Origin: Alcaligenaceae bacterium
Lineage (GTDB): Bacteria > Pseudomonadota > Gammaproteobacteria > Burkholderiales > Burkholderiaceae_B
DNA length: 5,657 nucleotides
Assembly: GCA_012511095.1 (NCBI GenBank)
Contig: JAAZGT010000155.1
Location: 1 to 5,657, forward strand
Direction: 5' to 3'
The notes beneath the pieces were generated by a model. It saw nothing but the letters and a program-made list of their open reading frames with translations. It made no database searches and was not told the origin of the DNA. Below are positions 1-5,657 of the stretch, piece after piece; the stretch's first letter is position 1, and every line of letters starts with the position of its first letter. A program made the translations under genes and the position numbers.

Positions 1-37
1 TACTGTTGTTTTAATGCTGTTCAAATAACTCTTAGGC

Positions 38-65
38 TTGTGTATTTTTATACTCGGTATACAAT
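38..65 (+). promoter_or_regulatory. Possible weak sigma70 promoter upstream of kdkA
   Basis: A TACAAT hexamer at 60-65 is one base from the -10 consensus. A TTGTGT at 38-43 lies 16 bases upstream and shares only the TTG of a -35 box. Transcription would start about 30 bases before the kdkA start codon. A short inverted repeat (TATAC-TCG-GTATA, 49-61) lies within it and could be an operator or chance. AT-rich DNA yields such matches easily, so this is a weak call. The gene upstream is outside the window, so kdkA could instead be read from an earlier promoter. Confidence 0.2.
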
Positions 66-104
66 GCAGAGCCAAATTTAGATTGTTTAGTGGGGTGATG
101 CACC

Positions 105-872
105 ATGGAAATCAAAGCGACTGTACAGGGCGACAATTGGGGCATTTTAATTCATCCAGATTGGCAGCAAAATGTGCGCGATCGTGGTTTGAGTTTAGCC
201 GAAGGCTTTAGCCCCGCGTTATTTCATGCAGAGCATTATCAATCTGAAGCGGTTAAAGTAGGTGATGGGGGCCGCAATGCTGCTTGGTTTATTCCTACCT
301 CTATTGGACCTGCAGTCTTAAGACAATACCGTCGAGGCGGTTTAGTCGGTAAGTTTATTAAGTCCACCTATGTGTTTAGAGGGGAAGCCCAAACTAGGTC
401 GTTTCAAGAGTTTGCCATTATTAACTATTTAAATGATGCTGGCTTAACTGTACCCAAAGCATTAGCTGCTTTTTATCAACAAAAAGGTCGTTTTTGTGAA
501 ATGGCATTAATTACAAGTTTAATTGCTGAAACAAAACCACTAGCTACGATTTGCCAACAGTTTATTGATAATAAGCTTAGTCCAGAACAAGCCAAAGCCT
601 ACACTCAAATAGTCGCACAAAGAATTCGTCAGATGCACGATTTAGATGTGTATCATGCTGACCTCAACGCTTTTAATATTTTATGCACCAATGAGCCGAT
701 TGAGGCTTATTTAATTGATTTTGATAAAGCAGAAAGGACAAAACTAAGCTCTAATTTAAGGCAACAAAATCTAAATCGCCTTAAACGCTCCTTAAAAAAG
801 GTGTGTGGTGAGCAAAGTATTGTATTTATGGAACAAATCGCTGAAGATTACGCATTATTTGAAGATAAATAG
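105..872 (+). CDS. kdkA: 3-deoxy-D-manno-octulosonic acid (Kdo) kinase KdkA
   Basis: This 255-residue protein is an LPS inner-core kinase that transfers phosphate from ATP to Kdo on Kdo-lipid A, acting at the cytoplasmic face of the inner membrane. It has the protein-kinase-like fold of the KdkA/WaaP group. An N-terminal lobe carries RQYRRGGLVGK at 73-83 and a conserved E-x-x-x-R (E94, R98). The catalytic loop HADLNAFNIL spans 184-193, with D186 as the catalytic base and N191 as metal ligand. DFD at 205-207 occupies the DFG position. The length fits the family. There is no signal peptide or membrane segment, as expected for a cytoplasmic enzyme. The start is fixed: an in-frame TGA at 96-98 sits just upstream, and a G-rich stretch (92-95) can serve as the ribosome binding site. 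The gene is followed by a 63-base gap and potF, with no functional link apparent. KdkA is known from organisms with a single phosphorylated Kdo. A WaaP-type heptose kinase is the main alternative, but the RRGGL motif favours KdkA. Confidence 0.88.
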   Translation: MEIKATVQGDNWGILIHPDWQQNVRDRGLSLAEGFSPALFHAEHYQSEAVKVGDGGRNAAWFIPTSIGPAVLRQYRRGGLVGKFIKSTYVFRGEAQTRSFQEFAIINYLNDAGLTVPKALAAFYQQKGRFCEMALITSLIAETKPLATICQQFIDNKLSPEQAKAYTQIVAQRIRQMHDLDVYHADLNAFNILCTNEPIEAYLIDFDKAERTKLSSNLRQQNLNRLKRSLKKVCGEQSIVFMEQIAEDYALFEDK

Positions 873-903
873 CCACTTTTTAGTCGTTTCGCTTTATCAT
901 TAG

Positions 904-927
904 TTTTTTATTTTTTTGTATAGGGGA
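904..927 (+). promoter_or_regulatory. T-rich leader and ribosome binding site of potF
   Basis: The 63-base gap between kdkA and potF has two T runs (904-909 and 911-917), followed almost at once by AGGGGA at 922-927, which is 8 bases before the potF ATG. The ribosome binding site is convincing. No credible -35/-10 pair is visible: TATCAT at 895-900 resembles a -10 box but has no -35 partner. GATAAA at 864-869 can pair with TTTATC at 893-898 ahead of the T runs, a very weak terminator-like shape with a large loop. Whether potF has its own promoter here cannot be decided from the sequence. Confidence 0.45.
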
Positions 928-935
928 TTGCTCAG

Positions 936-2033
936 ATGAAACTGAAGTCAATAGGTCTCTCTTTAATGGTTTCCGCCCTTGTCGCCGGCACTGCCACAGC
1001 ACAAGATGATAATGTAGTTAATGTGTATAACTGGGCCGAATATACTGCCCCTGATACAATTCCAGGTTTCGAACGCGAAACGGGTATCAAAATTCGTTAT
1101 GACACCTACGATACCAACGATATTCTACAAGCTAAGTTACTCACAGGTAACTCTGGCTACGATGTGGTTGTACCTGCAACTCACTACGCTGCGCGTCAGA
1201 TTGAAGCGGGTTTATTACAAAAGCTCGATAAATCTAAAATTCCTAACTGGGAGCATTTAGATCCTGAAATCATGGCGGTAGTGGCACAAGTTGACCCAGG
1301 TAATGAGTACTTAGTGCCTTGGGGTTATGGTACCAACGGCTTAGGCTATAACGTCACCAAGGTTAAAGAAATCATGGGTGATGATTACAACTTAGCTGAT
1401 TGGTCTAATTTATTTGATCCTGAAAAGATTGAGAAATTACGCGGTTGTGGTATTTCTATGCTAGATGAAGCAGCCCAGGTTTTCCCTGCTGTTTTACATT
1501 ATTTAGGCAAAGATCCTAATAGCTCCGAAGAGGCAGATTACCGTGAGGCTTTTGAGGTCTTAAAAAATATTCGCCCATATATTCGTCAGTTCAGCTCTTC
1601 TGGTTATATTGATGAGTTAGCCTCAGGCGATCTTTGTTTTGTTTATGGTTATAACGGTGACGTTATGATTGCCGCAGATCGTGCTAAAGAAGCTAAGCGT
1701 GATTTTGAAATTACCTACGTTACACCAGCCGATGGTGCCCCAGTATGGTTTGACACCATGGCAGTACCTAAAGATGCACCTAATTTTGATAACGCAATGA
1801 AGTTCATCAACTACATTGAAACACCAGAGGTACACGCTGCTATTACCAACGAAATGTTCTTTACCAACGCGAATAAAACTGCGCGTGAACATGTTTTACC
1901 TGAAATCGCAGCAAACGAAGAGCTTTATCCAAGCGCGGAAAAAGCTAAAACTTTATTCGTGATTAAGCCACAACCAATGAAGATTCTTCGCTTACAAACA
2001 CGTTTGTGGGCCGAATTGAAAGCGGGGCGTTAA
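936..2033 (+). CDS. potF: Polyamine ABC transporter periplasmic binding protein PotF
   Basis: This 365-residue solute-binding protein captures putrescine or a related polyamine in the periplasm and hands it to PotH/PotI. A Sec signal peptide is clear: K2 and K4, a hydrophobic core at about 6-18, and an ATA-Q cleavage site after A22. There is no lipobox, so the mature protein is soluble. The mature start (VYNWAEYTAPDT), LDKSK, the YLGKDPNS segment and the C-terminal TRLWAELKAGR align end to end with E. coli PotF as I recall it (370 residues), with one internal single-residue deletion. Two cysteines match the pair that forms a disulfide in E. coli PotF (C171 and C234 here). The pocket keeps W33, Y36, D242 and D273, which correspond to E. 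coli W37, Y40, D247 and D278. Several other contact positions differ (A34, E35, A81, H83, Y84, Q181, Y239, W271), so the preferred polyamine is uncertain. It is first in the transporter operon and is separated from potG by 119 bases containing a strong hairpin. The family is secure; putrescine specificity is not. Confidence 0.93.
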   Translation: MKLKSIGLSLMVSALVAGTATAQDDNVVNVYNWAEYTAPDTIPGFERETGIKIRYDTYDTNDILQAKLLTGNSGYDVVVPATHYAARQIEAGLLQKLDKSKIPNWEHLDPEIMAVVAQVDPGNEYLVPWGYGTNGLGYNVTKVKEIMGDDYNLADWSNLFDPEKIEKLRGCGISMLDEAAQVFPAVLHYLGKDPNSSEEADYREAFEVLKNIRPYIRQFSSSGYIDELASGDLCFVYGYNGDVMIAADRAKEAKRDFEITYVTPADGAPVWFDTMAVPKDAPNFDNAMKFINYIETPEVHAAITNEMFFTNANKTAREHVLPEIAANEELYPSAEKAKTLFVIKPQPMKILRLQTRLWAELKAGR

Positions 2034-2071
2034 GCTACAAATAATGACTCATAGCTTATTAATTGAGCTTA
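2031..2071 (+). repeat. Short overlapping inverted repeats after potF
   Basis: TAAGCTA at 2031-2037, which includes the potF stop codon, is a perfect inverted match to TAGCTTA at 2052-2058. The same right arm can instead pair with 2064-2069 (AGCTTA with TGAGCT, one G-U pair, 5-base loop). AGCTTA at 2066-2071 could also pair with 2031-2036. The pairings exclude one another. The stems are short and mostly A-T, so individually they may be chance. They lie directly upstream of the much stronger 2078-2120 hairpin. Confidence 0.3.
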
Positions 2072-2077
2072 TATAAA

Positions 2078-2120
2078 AATGGCCCGTCTTGATTAAGCGT
2101 GACTTAATTAGCGGGCCATT
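2078..2120. terminator. Strong hairpin between potF and potG, probably a leaky terminator or mRNA-stabilising stem-loop
   Basis: AATGGCCCG at 2078-2086 pairs perfectly with CGGGCCATT at 2112-2120. After a 2-base bulge (2087-2088), an inner stem of 2089-2097 with 2103-2111 continues the helix (two G-U pairs) up to the 5-base loop CGTGA. On the + strand the hairpin is followed by AATCAATTTATT, a poor U-tract, so full termination of potF transcripts is unlikely. On the - strand it is followed by ATTTTTATAT, a better U-tract, but no - strand gene ends here. The position, between a binding-protein gene and its ATPase/permease genes, fits a known way of making the binding protein in excess: partial termination, or 3' protection of the potF message. 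Confidence 0.55.
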
Positions 2121-2152
2121 AATCAATTTATTAAATAGGAATTGAGAACAAA

Positions 2153-3274
2153 ATGACAGAAGGGCGTTTAGCGACAACGGCAGCTGCTGATGATGAGTTT
2201 TTAAAGCTGGTCGATTTGAAAAAAATTTATGGTGACGTTGTAGCAGTTAAGGGGGTTAACCTAACAGTTAAACGTAATGAAATCTTTGCGTTATTGGGCA
2301 GTTCGGGCTGTGGTAAGTCAACACTCTTAAGAATGTTGGCTGGTTTTGAGAAACCTACCTCAGGGCAAATATTTTTAGATGGTGTGGATATTGCTAATGT
2401 GCCGCCTTATAAGCGTCCTGTGAATATGATGTTCCAGTCTTATGCATTATTCCCACATATGTCAGTAGAGGCCAATGTGGCCTTTGGTCTTAAACAAGAG
2501 GGTGTCGATAAACAAGAGATTCATCAACGTGTGTTTGAGGCCTTAGATTTAGTGCAAATGGCGGGCTATGCACGTCGTAAACCATCTCAATTATCGGGTG
2601 GTCAGCAGCAACGTGTGGCCTTAGCTCGTAGTCTAGTTAAACGTCCTAAACTATTGCTTTTAGATGAACCAATGTCTGCACTCGATAAACAAATCCGCCA
2701 AAAAACGCAGATTGAACTGACCAAAATTATTGAGCAAGTCGGCGTTACCTGCATTATGGTGACTCACGACCAAGAAGAGGCGATGACCATGGCGGATCGC
2801 TTAGCGGTAATGACTGCGGGTGAAATTATCCAGCAGGGTACACCTAAAGAAGTTTATAGCTTCCCAAATTCGCAATTTGTGGCGAGCTTTATTGGAAATA
2901 CCAATATTTTCAAAGGTCGTATTGTCGTCGATGAGCCCGATCACGTTCTAATCGAGTCTGAGGACTTAGAAAACCCAATGTACGTGAGCCATGGGGTAAA
3001 TGAGCCTTTAGGTATGGAGATTTTTGTTTCGATTCGTCCAGAGCAAATTCGTGTGCTGACTGAGGAGCCAAATGACTCAGTTAACGTTGCTTATGGTGTA
3101 GTGACTCACGTGGCGTGGATGGGTAGCTACATGCTGTATCAAATCGAATTAGAGTCAGGTAAGGTGGTTGATGCCAGTATGCCTGCTCGTATGGCCTTAG
3201 AAAATGCCCCTGGTATTGATGATGAGGTGCATCTCACTTGGGGTGCTGATAGTGGAACGGTACTTGCATCATGA
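2153..3274 (+). CDS. potG: Polyamine ABC transporter ATP-binding protein PotG
   Basis: This 373-residue ATPase subunit energises polyamine import at the cytoplasmic face of the inner membrane, presumably as a dimer under PotH/PotI. All nucleotide-binding motifs are intact: Walker A GSSGCGKST at 49-57, Q-loop Q95 in MMFQSYALFPHM, signature LSGGQQQR at 147-154, Walker B LLLLDEP at 167-173, and switch histidine H205 in VTHDQEEAMTMADR. The C-terminal part (about 240-370) carries the TOBE-type regulatory region, with VSIRPEQIRVL typical of the PotA/PotG/MalK group. Length and sequence are close to E. coli PotG (377 residues); the PPYKRPVNMMFQSYALFPHM stretch is especially similar. The D-loop reads SALD where E. 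coli PotG has GALD, a common variant. GAGA at 2144-2147, or AGGA at 2137-2140 with longer spacing, can serve as the ribosome binding site. The stop overlaps the potH start by 4 bases. PotA of a PotABCD system is the alternative name, but gene order and similarity favour PotG. Confidence 0.94.
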   Translation: MTEGRLATTAAADDEFLKLVDLKKIYGDVVAVKGVNLTVKRNEIFALLGSSGCGKSTLLRMLAGFEKPTSGQIFLDGVDIANVPPYKRPVNMMFQSYALFPHMSVEANVAFGLKQEGVDKQEIHQRVFEALDLVQMAGYARRKPSQLSGGQQQRVALARSLVKRPKLLLLDEPMSALDKQIRQKTQIELTKIIEQVGVTCIMVTHDQEEAMTMADRLAVMTAGEIIQQGTPKEVYSFPNSQFVASFIGNTNIFKGRIVVDEPDHVLIESEDLENPMYVSHGVNEPLGMEIFVSIRPEQIRVLTEEPNDSVNVAYGVVTHVAWMGSYMLYQIELESGKVVDASMPARMALENAPGIDDEVHLTWGADSGTVLAS

Positions 3275-4179
3275 CTAAGTTTTTTTCCTTGTCATCTTGG
3301 TTGCCATCGCGTGACCGCTTAAGCATTGTGCCACCTTATGCGTGGTTGATTTTAACGCTTTTAGTGCCTTTCCTAATTGTGTTAAAGATCAGTTTTGCTG
3401 AGTCAATATTTGGGCAACCACCTTATTCAAAGTTATTAGAGTACAAAGACAGCGTATTACAGGTTGTTTTGTATTTTGAAAGTTATATCACGCTATTTAC
3501 GGATTCGCTCTTTGTAGAAGCCTATTTGCGCTCAATCAAAATGGCGGCAATTACTACCTTGTTTTGTATTTTGATTGGCTACCCAATGGCATATTTTATT
3601 GCTCAGGCCAATCCCAAAACGCGTAATTTATTATTGCTTGGCGTGATTCTACCTTTTTGGACATCATTGCTTTTACGTGTTTATGCATGGGCAGGGATTT
3701 TACGCAATGAGGGTTTATTAAATAACTTTTTAATGTGGACTGGCATTATTGATTCGCCGATTGAGTTATATCGAACTGATACAGCGGTATATATTGGTTT
3801 GATCTATACCTATTTGCCGTTTTTTATTTTGCCACTGTACACCAATTTAATTAAGCATGATAAGCGTTTAATTGATGCTGCATATGATTTGGGGGCGAGA
3901 CCAATTATCGCCTTTTTAACCATTACCTTGCCCTTATCCTTATCGGGAATCATTGCAGGTTCGATGCTAGTCTTTATCCCAACGGTGGGTGAGTACGTTA
4001 TTCCAGAGTTATTAGGCGGTACTAATACTTATATGATTGGTCGAGTGATGTGGGACCAGTACTTTACTAACTCAAACTGGCCAATGGCAGCGGCTATAGC
4101 AGTCGTGATGCTAATGATTTTATTAATTCCGCTGGTGCTGTTTCAGATTAACCAAGCTAAGCAGTTCAAGGAGGAGTAG
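3271..4179 (+). CDS. potH: Polyamine ABC transporter permease PotH
   Basis: This 302-residue inner-membrane permease forms half of the translocation channel. Hydrophobic segments are visible at about 22-43, 91-111, 120-144, 171-193, 219-240 and 271-293, giving six membrane spans. The EAA loop that docks to the ATPase lies at 202-221 (begins DAAYDLGA, ends ITLP; here D replaces the usual first E, as is common). The periplasmic segment after the first span is long, as in E. coli PotH (317 residues). Downstream, VGEYVIPELLGG (239-250) is characteristic of PotB/PotH-type permeases. The start codon is in an ATGA overlap with potG, so translation is probably coupled; GTGGAACGG at 3252-3260 may help recruit ribosomes. 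The last codons of potH contain the potI ribosome binding site. Being third in a PotF-G-H-I order supports PotH rather than PotB. Confidence 0.93.
   Translation: MTKFFSLSSWLPSRDRLSIVPPYAWLILTLLVPFLIVLKISFAESIFGQPPYSKLLEYKDSVLQVVLYFESYITLFTDSLFVEAYLRSIKMAAITTLFCILIGYPMAYFIAQANPKTRNLLLLGVILPFWTSLLLRVYAWAGILRNEGLLNNFLMWTGIIDSPIELYRTDTAVYIGLIYTYLPFFILPLYTNLIKHDKRLIDAAYDLGARPIIAFLTITLPLSLSGIIAGSMLVFIPTVGEYVIPELLGGTNTYMIGRVMWDQYFTNSNWPMAAAIAVVMLMILLIPLVLFQINQAKQFKEE
4168..4176 (+). promoter_or_regulatory. Strong Shine-Dalgarno of potI inside the end of potH
   Basis: AAGGAGGAG matches the anti-Shine-Dalgarno sequence almost fully and ends 8 bases before the potI ATG at 4185. It doubles as the codons for the last residues of PotH (K-E-E), so the C terminus of PotH is partly dictated by the potI translation signal. 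It also fixes the potI start. It is the strongest ribosome binding site in the operon. Confidence 0.85.
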
Positions 4180-4184
4180 GGTAA

Positions 4185-4985
4185 ATGAGACTGGGTACTT
4201 GGTTTAAATACTTCGTTTTTATCGTTGGTTTCGGTTTTTTATATTTACCGATTTTGTCACTAGTGGTCTTCTCCTTTAATGACTCGGCTTTACAATCAAC
4301 GTGGACGGGTTTCTCGTTGCGTTGGTATCAGAGTTTGTTGAATGACACTAATCTACTTAAGGCAGCTTGGCTCTCGATTAAAATTGCGATCTTTTCGGCG
4401 ACTGCTGCTGTCATCGTTGGTACGTGGGCTGCCTATGTATTAGTGCGCAAAGGTCCTTTTTTCGGATTTCCGGTATTTATCGGTATGCTTAATGCACCTT
4501 TAGTCATTCCTGAGGTAATCTTAGGTGTGTCTATTTTGTTGATGATTATTGAGGTGCGTTCATTAATTGGTTTCCCAGCAGATAATGGTATGTTTACCAT
4601 TTGGGTGGGGCATGTGGTGCTTTGTGTGGCTTATGTATCGGTGGTGGTTTCATCGCGTATTCGCGAATTAGACCGTTCACTTGAAGAGGCTGCGCTAGAC
4701 TTAGGTGCCACGCCACTTAAAGTGTTTTTTAGCATTGTCCTACCTTTGATTGCGCCAGCAATGGTTGCTGCTTGGTTATTAGCTTTTACCTTATCAATGG
4801 ATGATGTGGTGATTGCCTCTTTCCTAAATGGTCCGGGTTATACCACCTTACCCGTTGAGGTATTCTCACGTGTAAGGCTTGGCATTAAGCCCGAGGTTAA
4901 TGCTTTAGCCACCATTATGATTTTAATTGTAGGCGTTTGCGTGATAATCGGAAATCGACTACAGTTTAAAAAAGCACAGGGGTAA
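4185..4985 (+). CDS. potI: Polyamine ABC transporter permease PotI
   Basis: This 266-residue inner-membrane permease is the second channel subunit and partner of PotH. Hydrophobic segments lie at about 9-31, 62-86, 95-122, 137-157, 189-210 and 239-257, giving six spans. The EAA loop at 168-187 is textbook (EAALDLGA, ending IVLP) and contacts PotG. YLPILSLVVFSFN at the first span and LAFTLSMDDVVIASF at about 199-213 are hallmarks of the PotC/PotI group. The protein is slightly shorter than E. coli PotI (281 residues), mostly at the termini, with no sign of truncation. It begins 5 bases after the potH stop with a near-perfect ribosome binding site. It ends the transporter operon: the next gene follows a 50-base gap and is unrelated in function. 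Confidence 0.93.
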   Translation: MRLGTWFKYFVFIVGFGFLYLPILSLVVFSFNDSALQSTWTGFSLRWYQSLLNDTNLLKAAWLSIKIAIFSATAAVIVGTWAAYVLVRKGPFFGFPVFIGMLNAPLVIPEVILGVSILLMIIEVRSLIGFPADNGMFTIWVGHVVLCVAYVSVVVSSRIRELDRSLEEAALDLGATPLKVFFSIVLPLIAPAMVAAWLLAFTLSMDDVVIASFLNGPGYTTLPVEVFSRVRLGIKPEVNALATIMILIVGVCVIIGNRLQFKKAQG

Positions 4986-4998
4986 AATAGCATTATGT

Positions 4999-5010
4999 CG
5001 GCAAATGCCG
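4999..5010. repeat. Small palindrome between potI and the arsC-like gene
   Basis: CGGCAAATGCCG has perfect 5-base arms around AA, which in RNA would give a 4-base-pair stem with an AAAU loop. It is followed by T-rich DNA (TTGTTAGTATTAT). It could be a weak terminator for the pot operon or a protein-binding site, but the stem is too short to call either. The following gene starts only 26 bases downstream and may be co-transcribed with potI by readthrough. Confidence 0.25.
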
Positions 5011-5035
5011 TTGTTAGTATTATCAAGGTAGATCA

Positions 5036-5383
5036 ATGACATTTAAAATATTCGGCTTAAAGCGTTGTAGCACTTGCGTTAAAGCCAGAAAATTTCTTGA
5101 ATCCAATGGCCTCGAGGTTGAGGTCATTGACGTTCGTGAGCAAGTCCCAACAGCGGAGCAACTTAGTGAGTGGGCTGAGGCACTCGGTTGGGATAAATTA
5201 ATTAATAAAGCCTCTCAAACTTGGCGACAACTTACTGAGGCAGAAAAAGAGCTAAATACCGATGCTGAGCGCATTGCTTTAGTTCAAGCCAATCCTAGTG
5301 TAATGAAGCGTCCTTTATTAGTTTATAAAGACGGCTATAAGCTAGGGTTTTCTGAAAAATCGTACCAGGAGCTATTGGCATGA
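5036..5383 (+). CDS. ArsC/Spx-family thioredoxin-fold protein (YffB-like)
   Basis: This 115-residue cytoplasmic protein belongs to the arsenate reductase ArsC/Spx/YffB superfamily. The fold's landmarks are present: an N-terminal strand leading to CSTC at 11-14 followed by the helix VKARKFLE; the aromatic, Trp-containing middle (ELGW-like ALGWDKLINK at 49-58, TWRQL at 62-66); and MKRPLL at 90-95 with the cis-proline P93. The end, GFSEKSYQELL, matches the E. coli YffB pattern LGFSDSSYQ, and the length matches too (about 118 residues). True ArsC enzymes are somewhat longer and sit with arsenic-resistance genes; none is here, so arsenate reduction should not be assumed. E. coli YffB, as I recall it, has only the first cysteine, whereas this protein has the full CxxC and might have disulfide chemistry. 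AAGGT at 5025-5029 is the ribosome binding site. The stop overlaps the rpiA start by 4 bases, suggesting co-translation. The physiological role is unknown. Confidence 0.85.
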   Translation: MTFKIFGLKRCSTCVKARKFLESNGLEVEVIDVREQVPTAEQLSEWAEALGWDKLINKASQTWRQLTEAEKELNTDAERIALVQANPSVMKRPLLVYKDGYKLGFSEKSYQELLA

Positions 5384-5657
5384 CATTAAGCCAAGACCAA
5401 TTAAAACAACAAGTGGCCGAAGCAGCAGTTGAGTATATTCGCGAGTTTTTTAGTACCGATGCCATTATCGGCGTTGGCACAGGCTCTACCGCTGATATGT
5501 TTATTGATGCCTTAGCTCAGTACAAAGATCAGTTTAAAGGTGCAGTGGCTAGTTCAGAGCGTACCGCTGAGCGTTTACAAAGTCATGGCATTCAGGTTTT
5601 TGATCTTAATGAGGTCGACAGCATGCCAGTTTATGTTGATGGTGCTGACGAGGTTAA
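5380..5657 (+). CDS. rpiA: Ribose-5-phosphate isomerase A, 5' part (cut by window edge)
   Basis: The first 92 codons plus two bases of rpiA are present; the rest lies beyond the right edge. RpiA interconverts ribose 5-phosphate and ribulose 5-phosphate in the non-oxidative pentose phosphate pathway, in the cytoplasm. The phosphate-binding loop GVGTGSTA is at 31-38, followed by the conserved ASSE at 57-60. FDLNEVDSMPVYVDGADEV at 74-92 contains the active-site aspartates D87 and D90, as in E. coli RpiA, which has nearly the same segment. E. coli RpiA is 219 residues, so roughly two fifths is seen here. The start at 5380 overlaps the preceding stop (ATGA), and AGGAG at 5367-5371 gives good 8-base spacing. 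It was not in the supplied list of long reading frames because it has no stop in the window. Confidence 0.95.
   Translation, partial: MTLSQDQLKQQVAEAAVEYIREFFSTDAIIGVGTGSTADMFIDALAQYKDQFKGAVASSERTAERLQSHGIQVFDLNEVDSMPVYVDGADEV

Noticed and set aside
49..61. TATAC-TCG-GTATA inverted repeat as a regulator operator
   Set aside because: The arms are only 5 bases in AT-rich DNA and match no operator I recognise, so it is kept only as a remark under the weak promoter call.
1021..1260. Open frame of 79 codons on the + strand in another frame of potF
   Set aside because: It overlaps the conserved N-terminal domain of PotF and its translation resembles no family; it is a frame shadow.
1623..1892. 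Open frame of 89 codons on the - strand inside potF
   Set aside because: It lies wholly within the well-conserved potF coding sequence, has no recognisable motif and is best explained as a shadow of potF.
4838..5026. Open frame of 62 codons on the - strand over the end of potI
   Set aside because: It mostly overlaps conserved potI, and no ribosome binding site or family resemblance supports it.
5036..5383. Arsenate resistance gene
   Set aside because: The protein is YffB-like in length and ending, and no ars regulator, pump or other arsenic gene is nearby, so the family name alone does not support resistance.
5295..5480. Open frame of 61 codons on the - strand across the arsC-like/rpiA junction
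   Set aside because: It is antisense to two clearly coding, conserved genes.
1..5657. Novel defence, mobile or otherwise undescribed system
   Set aside because: Every long frame with good coding signs belongs to a known conserved family in a familiar order; there are no transposase, integrase, toxin-antitoxin, spacer-repeat or composition breaks visible.

Overview
The window is a compact stretch of ordinary proteobacterial chromosome. All supported genes lie on the + strand: kdkA, then a complete polyamine ABC transporter operon potFGHI, then an ArsC/YffB-family gene overlapping the 5' end of rpiA, which runs off the right edge. The DNA is AT-rich, with evenly similar codon use throughout. 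A Kdo kinase implies a Gram-negative outer membrane with LPS. The PotF, PotG and RpiA proteins are recognisably close to their E. coli counterparts, so a gamma- or betaproteobacterium of low GC content is likely. I cannot name the genus from this segment.

Region by region: 1-104 is a leader with a weak promoter-like element. 105-872 encodes KdkA, the inner-core LPS kinase. 873-935 is a T-rich gap ending in a good ribosome binding site. 936-2033 encodes PotF, the secreted polyamine-binding protein. 2034-2152 is the only sizeable gap inside the transporter operon. It holds a strong two-part hairpin (2078-2120) preceded by smaller, mutually exclusive inverted repeats. 2153-4985 encodes PotG (ATPase), PotH and PotI (permeases), joined by a 4-base overlap and a 5-base gap. 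4986-5035 is a short gap with a small palindrome. 5036-5383 encodes a small thioredoxin-fold protein with a CxxC motif, and its stop codon overlaps the rpiA start by 4 bases.

Functionally, PotF captures a polyamine in the periplasm and delivers it to the PotH/PotI channel, and PotG dimers power import by ATP hydrolysis. The hairpin between potF and potGHI fits the common arrangement in which a binding protein is made in excess over its membrane complex. KdkA phosphorylates Kdo in the LPS core. RpiA interconverts ribose 5-phosphate and ribulose 5-phosphate in the pentose phosphate pathway. The physiological role of the ArsC-like protein is unknown.

I found no mobile element, CRISPR array, tRNA or rRNA, and nothing that amounts to a previously undescribed system. 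The points most worth checking are the substituted ligand pocket of PotF and the asymmetric hairpin between potF and potG.
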